Position numbers and translations under genes: made by a program
Notes under the pieces: model-generated
What the model was told of the DNA's origin: nothing
Database searches by the model: none
The model's input: the letters and a program-made list of their open reading frames with translations, nothing else
Source: Halovulum dunhuangense
Lineage (GTDB): Bacteria > Pseudomonadota > Alphaproteobacteria > Rhodobacterales > Rhodobacteraceae
Assembly (NCBI RefSeq): GCF_013093415.1
Contig: NZ_JABFBC010000001.1
Coordinates: 806,001 to 870,000 of the forward strand
Direction: 5' to 3'
Length of the DNA: 64,000 nucleotides
Part shown: piece by piece, positions 36,193 to 45,885 of the stretch
Layout of the letters: each line of letters starts with the position of its first letter
Numbering within the stretch: the first letter of the stretch is position 1

Positions 36193-37457
36193 GCGACGCG
36201 CCCGAACTTCGCAACGACTGCTTCGCCCTGCCGCCCGGCGTGCACTGGACCCCCGTGGAGACGGCGCTGTCGGCCCTGCGCGCAGGGCTTGCCCCCGTGG
36301 TGGGCGCCGAGGTGGTGCCGCTTGGCGAAGCCGTGGGCAGGATCCTTGCCGCGCCGGTGATCGCGCTGCGGGCGAACCCGCCCTATGCCAATGCCGCGGT
36401 CGACGGCTACGGTTTTGCCTTCGACGGCCTGCCCGCGGAAGCCGAAGCAGTCACCCTGCCGCTGGTCGAGGGGCGTGCCGCAGCCGGCGCGCCCTGGCCG
36501 CATGCGGTGCCCAGGGGACACGCCATCCGGATCCTGACCGGTGCCATGCTGCCCGACGGGGTCGATACCATCGTCCTGCAGGAGGATGTGACGGCAGAGC
36601 ATGGCAGCGTCCGGTTTCGCGCAGGCCTCAAGCCCCGTGCGAACACCCGCCGCGCCGGCGAGGATGTCGCCGCGGGCGCGCTGGCCCTGCCCGAAGGGCA
36701 CCGGATGCGGCCGCAGGATCTGGCGCTGGCGGCGGCGCTTGGGGTGGACCGGCTTTCCGTCCATCGCCGGCTGCGGGTCGCCGTGCTCTCGACCGGGGAC
36801 GAGCTGGCAACGCCGGGCGAAGGCACGCCCGAGCCGCACCAGATGTATGATGCGAACCGGCCGATGCTGATTGCCCTGATCCGCCAGTGGGGCATGGAGC
36901 CTGTCGACCTGGGCCGCGCGCCGGACAAGGCGAGTGCGGTGCGTGCCCGGCTGGAGCAGGGGATCGCGCGGGCCGATGCCGTGCTGACCACCGGCGGCGC
37001 GTCGGCCGGGGACGAGGATCACGTCTCGGCGGTTCTGCGGGCGGCGGGCGTGCTGGAGACGTGGCGCATCGCGGTCAAGCCGGGTCGCCCGCTGGCGCTG
37101 GCCAACTGGAACGGCACGCCCGTCTTCGGGCTGCCCGGCAATCCCGTCGCGGCGTTCGTCTGCGCGCTGATCTTCGCGCGACCGGCCCTGTCGGTGCTGT
37201 CCGGCGCCGGCTGGAAACAGCCGCTGGCCGTGACGCTTCCGGCGGCCTTTTCCAAGCGCAAGAAGCGTGGCCGGCGCGAGTATCTGCGCGCCCGCCCGAC
37301 GCCCGACGGCGCGGTGGAGGTGTTCGCCTCGGAAGGGTCCGGCCGCATCTCGGGCCTTTCCTGGGCCGAAGGGCTGGTCGAGCTGCCGGACGAGGCGGCG
37401 GAAATCGTGCCGGGCACCCCGGTGCGCTACCTGCCCTTCGCCGGGTTCGGCCTGTGA
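36189..37457 (+). CDS. moeA: Molybdopterin molybdenumtransferase MoeA
   Basis: A 422-residue MoeA, inserting molybdate into adenylylated molybdopterin. NPPYANAAVDGYGF near residue 60, RAGEDVAAGALAL near 155, VLSTGDELATPGE near 197, TTGGASAGDEDHV near 265 and GLPGNPVAAFV near 312 are the conserved blocks of its domains. The start is GTG at 36189, overlapping mobB as GTGA. The stop likewise overlaps the following MFS gene, making a tightly coupled chain from fdhD onward. Confidence 0.93.
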   Translation: MSDAPELRNDCFALPPGVHWTPVETALSALRAGLAPVVGAEVVPLGEAVGRILAAPVIALRANPPYANAAVDGYGFAFDGLPAEAEAVTLPLVEGRAAAGAPWPHAVPRGHAIRILTGAMLPDGVDTIVLQEDVTAEHGSVRFRAGLKPRANTRRAGEDVAAGALALPEGHRMRPQDLALAAALGVDRLSVHRRLRVAVLSTGDELATPGEGTPEPHQMYDANRPMLIALIRQWGMEPVDLGRAPDKASAVRARLEQGIARADAVLTTGGASAGDEDHVSAVLRAAGVLETWRIAVKPGRPLALANWNGTPVFGLPGNPVAAFVCALIFARPALSVLSGAGWKQPLAVTLPAAFSKRKKRGRREYLRARPTPDGAVEVFASEGSGRISGLSWAEGLVELPDEAAEIVPGTPVRYLPFAGFGL

Positions 37458-38626
37458 ACCCCGAGGCGCGGCGCGCGCAGATCCACACCGCTGCCTTCTA
37501 CGCCGCGATGTTCGGCGCGATCGGCGTGCACCTGCCGTTCTGGCCGGTCTGGCTGGAGGATTGGGGGCTGAGCACCGGCGAGGTCGGGTTCTACCTGTCG
37601 CTCGGCGTGGCGTCGCGTGTGGTGGCGGGGCTTGGCTTTCCCGTGCTCGCCGACCGGCTGGGCCAGCGGCGGCTGACCATGGTCGGGCTGTGCCTGATCT
37701 CGGCCGTGCTGTTCCTGCTGCATCTGGGGATTGGCGGAAAGCCCGCGCTGCTGGCGGCCACCGTCGCCACCGGGGCGCTTCTGTCGGGGATCATGCCGCT
37801 GGGCGAGGCGCTGGGCGCGGGCGCCGCGCGGCATCACGGGTTTTCCTACGCGCTGCCCCGGGCGGTCGGGTCGGTGGCGTTCCTCGTGACCAATATCGCC
37901 GTCGGCTGGCTGATCGAGCGTCATGGCGCGAATGCCGGGCTGTGGTGGCTGGTCGCCTGCCTGCTTCTGGCTGCGGCGCTGGGACGCGGGCATCCCGGCG
38001 GCGGGACGCTGGGCGACGCGCGGCCACCGGGCTTTCGCGAGATCGGCGCGCTTCTGATCGAGCCGACCTTTGCCCTGTTCACGCTTGCCAGCGCGCTCGT
38101 CCTGTCGAGCCACGCGGTCTATTACGTCTATGGTTCGGTCCATTGGCGCAGCCTCGGCCTTGACGAGGCGACCATCGGCGCGCTCTGGGCGTTTTCGGTG
38201 GCGGTCGAGGTGCTGGTGATGACGATCCTCGGCCCGCGGCTCATGACGCGGCTCGGACCCATCCACGCGCTTGCGATCGCCGCGGTCGGCGGCATGATCC
38301 GCTGGGGCGCGATGATGTTCGATCCTGGGGTGGGATGGCTCTGGGCCTTGCAGATGCTGCACTCGGCCAGCTTCGTCGCGGGCCATCTGGGGGCCATCGC
38401 CTTCATCGCGGCGGCGGTGCCCGAACGTTTCGGCGGCTCGGCCCAGGGCGCGTTCATGGGGCTGGGCGGCGGGGTTCTGACGGCGCTTGCGATGGGCCTG
38501 TCGGCGCTGGTCTATCCCGCCCTTGGCGGGCTGACCTATGGCATTGCCCTGGCGATGTCGGCGGCGGGGCTGTGGTTCACGCTGCGCCTTGGCGCGAGAT
38601 GGGGCGGGCGGGTGCTGGCGGTCTGA
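37454..38626 (+). CDS. MFS transporter (HcaT/MFS_1-like)
   Basis: A 390-residue protein with twelve predicted membrane helices. The N-terminal AAFYAAMFGAIGVHLPFWPVW and LGFPVLADRLGQRRLTM (loop 2-3) resemble the nucleoside/phenylpropionate permease-like MFS group. The substrate is unknown. It starts with GTG overlapping the moeA stop, so it is translated with the molybdenum cofactor operon. That position is suggestive but no molybdate function is known for this family. Confidence 0.82.
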   Translation: MNPEARRAQIHTAAFYAAMFGAIGVHLPFWPVWLEDWGLSTGEVGFYLSLGVASRVVAGLGFPVLADRLGQRRLTMVGLCLISAVLFLLHLGIGGKPALLAATVATGALLSGIMPLGEALGAGAARHHGFSYALPRAVGSVAFLVTNIAVGWLIERHGANAGLWWLVACLLLAAALGRGHPGGGTLGDARPPGFREIGALLIEPTFALFTLASALVLSSHAVYYVYGSVHWRSLGLDEATIGALWAFSVAVEVLVMTILGPRLMTRLGPIHALAIAAVGGMIRWGAMMFDPGVGWLWALQMLHSASFVAGHLGAIAFIAAAVPERFGGSAQGAFMGLGGGVLTALAMGLSALVYPALGGLTYGIALAMSAAGLWFTLRLGARWGGRVLAV

Positions 38627-38632
38627 GGCCTC

Positions 38633-39583
38633 TCACGCCTTCGGGGCGCTGTCCCGGATGCCGCCGGCCTGCACCAGAAGCACGAAGGCCCGCCCGGAGC
38701 GGGTATCCACGAAGCGCAGCAGCGATCCGTCGTCCGCCTCGGGCGCTATGCGCTGCAACAGATGGTCGAAGCGGCGCTGGAAATAGAGTGCGGTGTCGCG
38801 AAAGATCGGATCGGCGCGCATCCTGCCCTTGACCGTTTCCAGCGCCTTGGTGTCGGTGATGCCGTTCAGCGGCATCAGCGCCGCCCGAGCCGCGCCCCCC
38901 TTGGCGAACTGACGCCAGTCATCGGCGCTGGCCGGGGCGGGGAACAGGTCGTCCATGTAGAGCCCCTCCTGCGCCATCATGTTCAGGCAATCCTCGGAGG
39001 CCTGCAGGAGGCGCGCCAGTTCCTGGTCCGACAGGGCACGCCGCAGCACCGCGAAACCGTCTGTGTCATTCGCGTCACGCGGGAAATTGAGCGCCCGGAT
39101 CATGTCCGGCAGGGCGACCGGACCGCCGGCATCGGCGCCCCCTTCCAGGGCAAGGCTGCCCTGCGCGGGGATCTCGGGTTCCAAGGGACTTGCGGGGGCC
39201 GGCGCGACCGCGGGGGCCGGTTCCGGCCGGGCCGGGGCCGGGGCCGGTTCGGGGCGGCGCAGCGCAGCCTCGGCGGCGGCCAGTCGCTTCTCCTGCGCCT
39301 CGACCGTGCGTTCCGCCTTGCGCAGGCGCGTTTCCAGCGCCTCGATCCGCGCTTCGCGGGCAGATACTTCCTCGGCCAGCCGGCTAAGTCCGAAAAGACC
39401 GGCCACCGGCACGCCGATCGCTGCGGCGAAACCCAGGATTGCCAGCGCCAGCGCGCCGCCCTCGGGCGCGAGCGTGCCGACGTAGCCCGCCGCATAGGCC
39501 AGCACGACGCCGGTCCATACCAGCGCCGTTACCCCCGCGGCGCGGCGCAGGCTTGTCCGCTGGATATCCCTGGCCCCGCTCAA
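38633..39583 (-). CDS. Conserved membrane protein with coiled coil and Pro/Ala linker
   Basis: A 316-residue protein of unknown function. Two hydrophobic segments (about 16-38 and 43-65) lead into a coiled coil (about 68-110) and a proline/alanine-rich linker (about 110-140, alternating P, A and E). A compact C-terminal domain (about 155-310) follows, starting LPDMIRALNFPRDANDTDGF and ending RFVDTRSGRAFVLLVQAG. The arrangement suggests a membrane anchor carrying a cytoplasmic domain. It lies 14 bases downstream of greA on the same strand, though greA is a separate function. Confidence 0.72.
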   Translation of the reverse strand: MSGARDIQRTSLRRAAGVTALVWTGVVLAYAAGYVGTLAPEGGALALAILGFAAAIGVPVAGLFGLSRLAEEVSAREARIEALETRLRKAERTVEAQEKRLAAAEAALRRPEPAPAPARPEPAPAVAPAPASPLEPEIPAQGSLALEGGADAGGPVALPDMIRALNFPRDANDTDGFAVLRRALSDQELARLLQASEDCLNMMAQEGLYMDDLFPAPASADDWRQFAKGGAARAALMPLNGITDTKALETVKGRMRADPIFRDTALYFQRRFDHLLQRIAPEADDGSLLRFVDTRSGRAFVLLVQAGGIRDSAPKA

Positions 39584-39597
39584 CGCACCTGCACCTC

Positions 39598-40068
39598 TCA
39601 GACGTAAGTGACGTCCAGTATCTCGTAGTCGCGCGTTCCGCCCGGGGTCCGCACCTCGACGCTGTCGCCCTTTTCCTTGCCGATAAGCGCACGGGCGAGC
39701 GGCGACTTTATGTTCAGCTTGCCGTTCTCGATATCGGCTTCGGCCTCTCCGACAATCTGGTAGGTCTTTTCCTCGTCGGTGTCCTCGTCCACGATCTTGA
39801 CCGTGGCGCCGAACTTGATCGGGCCCGACATGCGGCTGGTGTCGATCACCTCGGCACGGCCGAGAATGCCCTCGAGTTCGGCGATGCGGCCCTCGATATG
39901 GCTCTGCTGCTCGCGCGCGGCATGGTATTCCGCGTTCTCCGACAGGTCGCCGTGCTCACGCGCCTCGGCGATCGCCTTGATGACGCTGGGCCGGGCCACG
40001 GATTTCAGCTGCTTCAGTTCGGCGTCGAGTTTCGCGAAACCCTGCTTCGTGAGCGGTATCTTCTCCAC
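39598..40068 (-). CDS. greA: Transcription elongation factor GreA
   Basis: A 156-residue GreA. The N-terminal coiled coil (about 1-77) has the acidic tip in [14 protein letters not shown], which enters the RNA polymerase secondary channel to stimulate transcript cleavage. The FKBP-like C-terminal domain ends [20 protein letters not shown]. The start is GTG at 40068, with AGGAG eight bases upstream; [10 protein letters not shown] fits the family. A strong hairpin lies in the leader (40121-40140). Confidence 0.94.
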   Translation of the reverse strand: MEKIPLTKQGFAKLDAELKQLKSVARPSVIKAIAEAREHGDLSENAEYHAAREQQSHIEGRIAELEGILGRAEVIDTSRMSGPIKFGATVKIVDEDTDEEKTYQIVGEAEADIENGKLNIKSPLARALIGKEKGDSVEVRTPGGTRDYEILDVTYV

Positions 40069-40118
40069 CGGAATTCTCCTGTGCCTGTCGGTTCGTGTAA
40101 GGCCGCGCATGTATCGGA

Positions 40119-40140
40119 AAGGCCGCCTCGAAGGGCGGCC
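40119..40140 (-). promoter_or_regulatory. Hairpin in the greA leader
   Basis: On the minus strand GGCCGCC and GGCGGCC pair around CTTCGA and are followed by TTTCC, 51 bases before the greA start. It looks like a weak terminator. In E. coli the greA leader is attenuated in a similar position; a like role here is inference. Confidence 0.3.
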
Positions 40141-40294
40141 ACTTGTCCTGACGATAGGAGCGGGGAATTTCGAGTTCAAGCGCCAAGGGCGGGAAGCCGC
40201 GCGATGGATGCGCCCGCGCGTCGGTCCGTCGGTCGCATTGACCCTGCATGGGCGTGGCGGTAGCTGTTTGGCCCAACAGCACGGAGGAAGCCCA

Positions 40295-41947
40295 ATGAGC
40301 GAAGTCCAGCGCGAAAGCATGGAATACGATGTCGTCATCGTCGGCGCAGGTCCGGCGGGACTGTCGGCCGCGATCCGGCTCAAGCAGCTGGACGCAGACC
40401 TGTCGGTCGTCGTGCTGGAAAAGGGGTCCGAGGTGGGCGCGCATATCCTGTCGGGCGCGGTGCTGGATCCGTCGGGCCTGAATGCGCTGATGCCCGACTG
40501 GAAAGAGCGGGGCGCACCGCTGAACGTGCCGGTGACAGAGGATCATTTCCTGATGCTCGGTGCCGCGGGCAGTCTGCGCATCCCGAACTGGCCGATGCCG
40601 CCGCTGATGTCGAACCATGGCAACTACATCGTCTCGATGGGCAATGTGTGCCGCTGGATGGCCGAACAGGCCGAGGCGATGGGGGTCGAAATCTTCCCCG
40701 GCATGTCCTGCTCGGAACTGGTCCTTGGCGAGGACGGGCGTGTCACCGGGGTCGTTGCCGGCGAGTTCGGCATCGAGAAGGACGGCACGAAGGGCGACGG
40801 CTACGAGCCGGGGATGGAGCTTCTGGGCAAGTATGTCTTCCTTGCCGAAGGCGTGCGCGGGTCGCTGTCCAAGCAGGCGATCGCGCGCTTCGGCCTCGAC
40901 AAGGACTGCGAGCCGCAGAAATACGGCCTCGGCATGAAGGAGATCTGGGAGATCGACCCCGCCCTGCACAAGCCGGGCAAGGTCGTGCACACGATGGGCT
41001 GGCCGCTTGGTGGCAATGCCGGGGGCGGCGCGTTCCTCTATCACGCCGAGAACAACCAGATCTTCCTCGGCTTCGTGGTGCACCTGAACTACGAGAACCC
41101 CTATCTCGCGCCCTACAACGAATTCCAGCGCTTCAAGCATCATCCGGAAATCGCCCCGCTTCTGAAGGGGGCGAAGCGCGTGGCCTATGGCGCGCGGGCG
41201 ATTTCCGAAGGGGGCTGGCAGTCGATCCCGCAGGTGGCCTTCCCCGGCGGGGCGTTGCTGGGCTGTTCCGCGGGGCTGGTGAACGTGCCGCGGATCAAGG
41301 GCAACCATAACGCGATGCATTCGGGCATCGCCGCGGCCGAGGCGGCCCATGCCGCGATCGGTGCGGGCCGGGCGGGCGACACGCTGAGCGAATATGACGC
41401 CGCGCTGAAATCCGGTCCCGTGGCGCGCGACCTGAAGCCCGTGCGCAACGTGAAGCCCCTGTGGTCGAAGAAGGGCATGCTCCGCTCGCTGGTCTATGGC
41501 GGGATCGACATGTGGCTGGCGCAGCTGACCGGCTGGAACCCCTGGGGTACGCAAGGCCATGGCAAGACCGACGCCGCCGCCACCGGAGAGGCGGAAAAGT
41601 TCAGCCCCATCGACTACCCGAAGCCCGATGGCCGGATCAGCTTCGACCGGCTGACCAATGTCAGCTTCTCGGGCACCAACCACGCCGAAAACCAGCCCTC
41701 GCATCTGCGGCTGGCCGATCCCGAGATTCCGGTCGCGGTCAACCTGCCGAAATATGCCGAGCCCGCGCAGCGCTACTGCCCGGCCGGTGTCTACGAGGTG
41801 GTGGAAAAGCCCGGCGAGCCGCCGCGCTTTCAGGTCAACGCGCAGAATTGCGTGCACTGCAAGACCTGCGACATCAAGGATCCCAGTCAGAACATCACCT
41901 GGGTCACCCCTCAGGGCGGTGACGGACCCAACTACCCCAACATGTGA
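40295..41947 (+). CDS. Electron transfer flavoprotein-ubiquinone oxidoreductase
   Basis: A 550-residue ETF-QO. It passes electrons from ETF (fatty acid and amino acid oxidation) to ubiquinone at the membrane. The FAD-binding fold is [19 protein letters not shown] near residue 13. [20 protein letters not shown] and [20 protein letters not shown] are ETF-QO blocks. The C-terminal 4Fe-4S module has [10 protein letters not shown] and [21 protein letters not shown] lies before the ATG at 40295. The 226-base gap to greA is the largest in the window and holds an AACAGC/GCTGTT repeat at 40263-40280. Confidence 0.93.
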   Translation: MSEVQRESMEYDVVIVGAGPAGLSAAIRLKQLDADLSVVVLEKGSEVGAHILSGAVLDPSGLNALMPDWKERGAPLNVPVTEDHFLMLGAAGSLRIPNWPMPPLMSNHGNYIVSMGNVCRWMAEQAEAMGVEIFPGMSCSELVLGEDGRVTGVVAGEFGIEKDGTKGDGYEPGMELLGKYVFLAEGVRGSLSKQAIARFGLDKDCEPQKYGLGMKEIWEIDPALHKPGKVVHTMGWPLGGNAGGGAFLYHAENNQIFLGFVVHLNYENPYLAPYNEFQRFKHHPEIAPLLKGAKRVAYGARAISEGGWQSIPQVAFPGGALLGCSAGLVNVPRIKGNHNAMHSGIAAAEAAHAAIGAGRAGDTLSEYDAALKSGPVARDLKPVRNVKPLWSKKGMLRSLVYGGIDMWLAQLTGWNPWGTQGHGKTDAAATGEAEKFSPIDYPKPDGRISFDRLTNVSFSGTNHAENQPSHLRLADPEIPVAVNLPKYAEPAQRYCPAGVYEVVEKPGEPPRFQVNAQNCVHCKTCDIKDPSQNITWVTPQGGDGPNYPNM

Positions 41948-42013
41948 CCGGGATCGGTTTGCCTTCGCGCCACGCCCGCCCTAAGATTCGATCTGAAAAA
42001 GCGGGAGGACAGG

Positions 42014-43738
42014 ATGCGGCTTCGGCACACTCGGGGAATGGCGGCTGCGGCCGTGGCGCTGATGCTGGGCAGCACTTCCCCCGCGGCCCTTGGGCAGGGC
42101 ATCGCGGGGCCCTATCTGGCCGCCAACCAGGCCGACAGCCGGGACGATTTCGACGCGGCAGCCATCTATTACGACCGGACGCTCGAGGCATTGCCGGAAA
42201 ATCCGGTGCTGCTGAACAACGCGCTGATCGCCAACATCGCTGCCGGCCGGATGGACCGGGCGCTGGAACTGGCCGGCCCGCTGCAGGAGGTGGAGCCCGA
42301 CAGCCAGCTTGCCGCGCTGGTGCAGCTGGCCGAGGCGCTGGCCGCCGAGGACTATTCAACCTCGCTTGCGATCACCCGGGACGAGCGGTTCGGGCTGAAC
42401 CCGCTTTTCGGCAGTCTGGTGCAGGGCTGGGCGCTGGTGGGGCAGGGCGATTTCAACGGCGGGGCCGAGGTGTTCCGTTCGATGGCCGGCAACGAGACGA
42501 TGGAAGCCTATGGCCAGATGGCCGAGGCGCTGGCGCTGGCCTTTGCCGGGGATTTCGCGTCCGCCGCGACGATCCTGGACGGCGACGAAAGGGGGCCGCT
42601 GCACCTGGACCGGTTGTCCATCGTGACGCATGTCGTGGCGCTTGCCCAGTCCGACCGGCGCGGCGATGCGCTTGCGCTGGTGAACGACCTGATCGCGGGC
42701 GGAATGGACGATGCGCAGATCGAGGGGCTGCGCGACCGACTGGAGTCGGGCGAGGATCTGCCCTACGACCAGATCGGATCGGCCGCAGACGGGGCGGCTG
42801 GCGTGTTCGGGATCATGGCTGGCGCGCTTGGCCGTGAGCAGGCAGTCCGGCAGGCGCTGGTGTATTCGCGGCTTGCCCTGCGCATCCGGCCGGACTTCGA
42901 CGAGATGCGGGCGCTGACGGGCGATCTGCTGAGCGGTGCCGGCGAGTACGACCTTGCCGTCGATGCCTACAGCCGGATCCAGCCTGCATCGCCATGGTTC
43001 GTGACCGCCGAGATCGGCCGGGCCGAGGCGCTGGCGCGGGCCGAGCGGACCGACGAGGCGACCGAAGTTCTGTCCGCGCTGGCGCGGGGCAATCCCGGCA
43101 ACCAGATGGTGCAGACCGCGCTTGGCGACATGCTGCGCGTGAACGAGCAGTTCGCCCGCGCCGCCGATGCCTACACCGCGGCAATCGACCTGATCGAGGT
43201 CGAGAACCCGGCGCAATGGCGGCTGTTCTATGTGCGGGGCATCGCCTATGAGCGGACCGACCGCTGGCCCGAGGCCGAGGCCGATTTCCGACGGGCGCTG
43301 GAATTGAACCCCGAGCAGCCGCAGGTGCTGAACTATCTGGGCTATTCCCTGGTCGAATTGCGCCGCAATCTCGAGGAGGCCGAGGCGATGATCCGCCGCG
43401 CGGTGGAGCAGCGTCCCCAGGACGGCTACATAACCGACTCGCTGGGCTGGGTGCTCTACCGCCTTGGCCGCTACGAGGAGGCGGTGGCGCCGATGGAACG
43501 GGCGGTGGAACTGCTGCCCGTCGATCCGATCATCAATGACCATCTGGGCGATGTCCTGTGGATGGTGGACCGCAAGCGCGAGGCCGAGTTCCAGTGGCGT
43601 CGCGCCCTGTCCTTCGAACCCGAGCCCGAGGACGCGGAACGGATCCGCAGGAAGCTCGATCGCGGACTAGATGCCGTGCTGGCCGAGGAAGAGGCGAGCC
43701 TGGGCGGCGGCATGGCGCCGACAGCGCAGGGCAACTGA
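42014..43738 (+). CDS. Secreted or lipid-side TPR repeat protein
   Basis: A 574-residue protein. A signal peptide (about 1-27, cleavage after AALG) is followed by tetratricopeptide repeats along the whole length; the clearest are in the C-terminal half, such as WPEAEADFRRALELNPEQPQ and YEEAVAPMERAVELLPVDP. It is predicted periplasmic. TPR proteins mediate protein contacts; the partner is unknown. GGGAGGAC precedes the ATG. ispE follows after 13 bases, a conserved neighbour arrangement in Rhodobacterales as far as I recall. Confidence 0.82.
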   Translation: MRLRHTRGMAAAAVALMLGSTSPAALGQGIAGPYLAANQADSRDDFDAAAIYYDRTLEALPENPVLLNNALIANIAAGRMDRALELAGPLQEVEPDSQLAALVQLAEALAAEDYSTSLAITRDERFGLNPLFGSLVQGWALVGQGDFNGGAEVFRSMAGNETMEAYGQMAEALALAFAGDFASAATILDGDERGPLHLDRLSIVTHVVALAQSDRRGDALALVNDLIAGGMDDAQIEGLRDRLESGEDLPYDQIGSAADGAAGVFGIMAGALGREQAVRQALVYSRLALRIRPDFDEMRALTGDLLSGAGEYDLAVDAYSRIQPASPWFVTAEIGRAEALARAERTDEATEVLSALARGNPGNQMVQTALGDMLRVNEQFARAADAYTAAIDLIEVENPAQWRLFYVRGIAYERTDRWPEAEADFRRALELNPEQPQVLNYLGYSLVELRRNLEEAEAMIRRAVEQRPQDGYITDSLGWVLYRLGRYEEAVAPMERAVELLPVDPIINDHLGDVLWMVDRKREAEFQWRRALSFEPEPEDAERIRRKLDRGLDAVLAEEEASLGGGMAPTAQGN

Positions 43739-43751
43739 GGCAGTCGAGCCC

Positions 43752-44597
43752 ATGCGCGATGTCACCCTGCTGGCGCAGGCCAAGGTCAATCTTTGCCTGC
43801 ATGTCACGGGGAGGCGGCCCGACGGCTACCACATGCTGGACAGTCTGGTCGTGTTTCCCGGGATCGGCGACCGGCTTTCGATCGAGCCGTCGTCGCGCCT
43901 GTCGCTGACCATTGGCGGGCCGTTCGGGCTGGACCTGTCGGCCGATGCCGACAACCTGGTGCTGCGGGCCGCGGCGCTGATGCCGGGGGCTGCGGCGGCG
44001 ATCCTGCTGGAAAAGAACCTGCCCGTGGCAAGCGGGATCGGCGGCGGGTCAGCGGATGCCGCGGCGGCGCTGCTGGGCCTGCACCGGGCGCTCGACCTGC
44101 CGCTGCCCGACGCGGGGGCGGTGCTGGCGCTGGGGGCCGACGTGCCGGTCTGCCTGGCCGCGCAGCCCACGCGGATGCGGGGAATTGGCGAGGTGCTTGA
44201 GCCGGTGCCCGCCCTTCCCCCGTTCTGGATGGTGCTGGCCAATCCGGGGATTGCCTGCCCCACACCGCTGGTCTTCCGTCGCCTAGAGAAGGTGCACAAT
44301 CCGGGGTTGGGCACGCTTCCCGATAGCTTTCCGGATACCGCCGCGCTGTTCGACTGGCTGGCTGGCACGCGCAATGACCTCGAGGCGCCGGCGGTGGCGC
44401 TGGTGCCGCAGATTGGCGTGGCGCTGAAGGCACTGGCCGGGCAGGCGGGGTGCCGGCTTGCCCGCATGTCCGGATCGGGCGCGACCGTTTTCGGCCTGTT
44501 CGAGACGATGGCGCCGGCGCTTGCCGCGGCGGCGGCGCTGCGGTCGGCCCATCCCGGCTGGTGGGTCGCGGCGGCGCCCGTCAAGGACGAGGGCTAG
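43752..44597 (+). CDS. ispE: 4-diphosphocytidyl-2-C-methyl-D-erythritol kinase
   Basis: A 281-residue GHMP kinase of the MEP isoprenoid pathway. LLAQAKVNLCLHVTGRRPDGYH is the family start (substrate Lys), LPVASGIGGGSADAAAAL near residue 96 is the ATP loop, and RMSGSGATVFGLF near 240 is motif 3. It lies between the TPR gene and a polyprenyl synthase gene on the opposite strand, both linked to isoprenoid supply in the second case. Confidence 0.93.
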   Translation: MRDVTLLAQAKVNLCLHVTGRRPDGYHMLDSLVVFPGIGDRLSIEPSSRLSLTIGGPFGLDLSADADNLVLRAAALMPGAAAAILLEKNLPVASGIGGGSADAAAALLGLHRALDLPLPDAGAVLALGADVPVCLAAQPTRMRGIGEVLEPVPALPPFWMVLANPGIACPTPLVFRRLEKVHNPGLGTLPDSFPDTAALFDWLAGTRNDLEAPAVALVPQIGVALKALAGQAGCRLARMSGSGATVFGLFETMAPALAAAAALRSAHPGWWVAAAPVKDEG

Positions 44598-44600
44598 GGC

Positions 44601-44624
44601 ACGGGCGGCTGGAACGCTGCCCGT
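44601..44624. terminator. Hairpin between convergent ispE and polyprenyl synthase genes
   Basis: ACGGGCGGC and GCTGCCCGT form a 9-base stem (one G-T pair) with a TGGAAC loop between the two stop codons. There is no T-run, so efficiency is uncertain. Confidence 0.4.
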
Positions 44625-45614
44625 TCAGGCCACGCGCGAGACGACGAAATCCGCCAGATCCGACAGGGCATCGCCCAGATCCGACGCGGGCATCGCGGCG
44701 ATGGCATCGCGCGCACGCGCCGCCTCGGCCAGGGCCGCGGCGCGGGTTGCCTCCAGCGCGCCATGGCGCTGCATAAGCGCCTGCGCATGTTCCAGATCGC
44801 CGTCGCGCTGGTCCCCCTTCTCGATGACGCGGGTCCAGAAGGCGCGCTCCTCCGCGTCTGCCTGTGCCACTGCCAGGATCACGGGAAGCGACATTTTCCG
44901 CTCGCGGAAATCGTCGCCGGTGTTCTTGCCCAGCGTGGCACTCACCCCGCCGTAATCCAGCAGGTCGTCCACGATCTGGAAGGCGATCCCGAGCGCGTCG
45001 CCATATTCGCGCAGGGCCGTGACCTGGTCCTCCGGTGCGGCGGCGATGATCCCGCCCACCTCGGTCGCGGCGGCGAACAGGGCGGCGGTCTTGCCGCGGA
45101 TCACCTTCATGTAGATGTCCTGCCCGGTGGCAAGGCTGCGCGCGGCGGTCAGTTGCAGCACCTCGCCCTCGGCGATCACGGCCGAGGCGTTGGCAAGGAT
45201 GTCCAGCACCCGCAGGCTGCCGGTCTCGACCATCAGCTGGAACGAGCGCGCGAACAGGTAGTCGCCCACCAGAACCGAGGACTGGTTGTCCCACAGAAGG
45301 TTCGCGGTCGGCCGGCCCCGACGCTGGGTGCTTTCGTCCACCACGTCGTCATGCAGCAGTGTGGCCGTGTGGATGAACTCGACCGTGGCGGCCAGCTTGA
45401 CGTGATCGGCGCCCTCGTAGCCGCACATCCGTGCCGCCGCCAGTGTCAGAAGCGGGCGCAACCGCTTGCCCCCGGCCTCGACCAGATGGGCGGTCACCTC
45501 CGGGATGCGGGGGGCATGTTCGGATGCCATCCGCTTGGCGATCAGGGCGTTGACCGCCGCCATGTCCTCGGCCAGAGCTGCCTGCAACCGCTCGAACGCA
45601 CCCGGTGTCGTCAC
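44625..45614 (-). CDS. Long-chain polyprenyl diphosphate synthase
   Basis: A 329-residue trans-prenyltransferase. GGKRLRPLLTLAAA (residues 48-61) binds IPP; the first aspartate-rich motif is HDDVVDE (D89, D90, D93) and the second is DDLLDYGG (about 214). Such enzymes make the side chain of ubiquinone; in alphaproteobacteria this is usually the decaprenyl (Q10) form, but chain length cannot be read directly. It stands alone, convergent with ispE and divergent from the DUF2007 gene. Confidence 0.9.
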   Translation of the reverse strand: MTTPGAFERLQAALAEDMAAVNALIAKRMASEHAPRIPEVTAHLVEAGGKRLRPLLTLAAARMCGYEGADHVKLAATVEFIHTATLLHDDVVDESTQRRGRPTANLLWDNQSSVLVGDYLFARSFQLMVETGSLRVLDILANASAVIAEGEVLQLTAARSLATGQDIYMKVIRGKTAALFAAATEVGGIIAAAPEDQVTALREYGDALGIAFQIVDDLLDYGGVSATLGKNTGDDFRERKMSLPVILAVAQADAEERAFWTRVIEKGDQRDGDLEHAQALMQRHGALEATRAAALAEAARARDAIAAMPASDLGDALSDLADFVVSRVA

Positions 45615-45669
45615 TGAAAACCCTTCCTTCCCGCTCGACGCGCCCGCGGCGGACGGCTAAGCCAGACCC

Positions 45670-45885
45670 ATGAAAGAGATCCTGCGCACCACGGACCCGA
45701 CCATCATCGCCTTTGCCACGGCGCTGCTTCGAGGCGAGGGTATAGAGTGCTTCGTGATGGACGTCCACATGAGCGTCCTCGAGGGATCCATCGGCATCTT
45801 TCCGCGGCGGCTGATGGTGGCGCAGCGGGACGCGTTTCGCGCCCGGGCGGTACTGCGCGACAACGACCTAGACGTGATCGGATGA
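45670..45885 (+). CDS. DUF2007 domain-containing protein
   Basis: A 71-residue protein matching DUF2007, a small ferredoxin-like fold sometimes called putative signal-transducing protein: EILRTTDPTIIAFATALLRGEGI, FVMDVHMSVLEGSIG and RRLMVAQRDAFRARAVL. No role is established. The stop overlaps the following methyltransferase start (ATGA), so the two are co-translated. Confidence 0.82.
   Translation: MKEILRTTDPTIIAFATALLRGEGIECFVMDVHMSVLEGSIGIFPRRLMVAQRDAFRARAVLRDNDLDVIG

Noticed and set aside
40069-40294. Possible small gene in the greA/ETF-QO gap.
   Set aside because: The frames there lack ribosome sites and recognisable sequence; the gap fits two divergent promoters and leaders.
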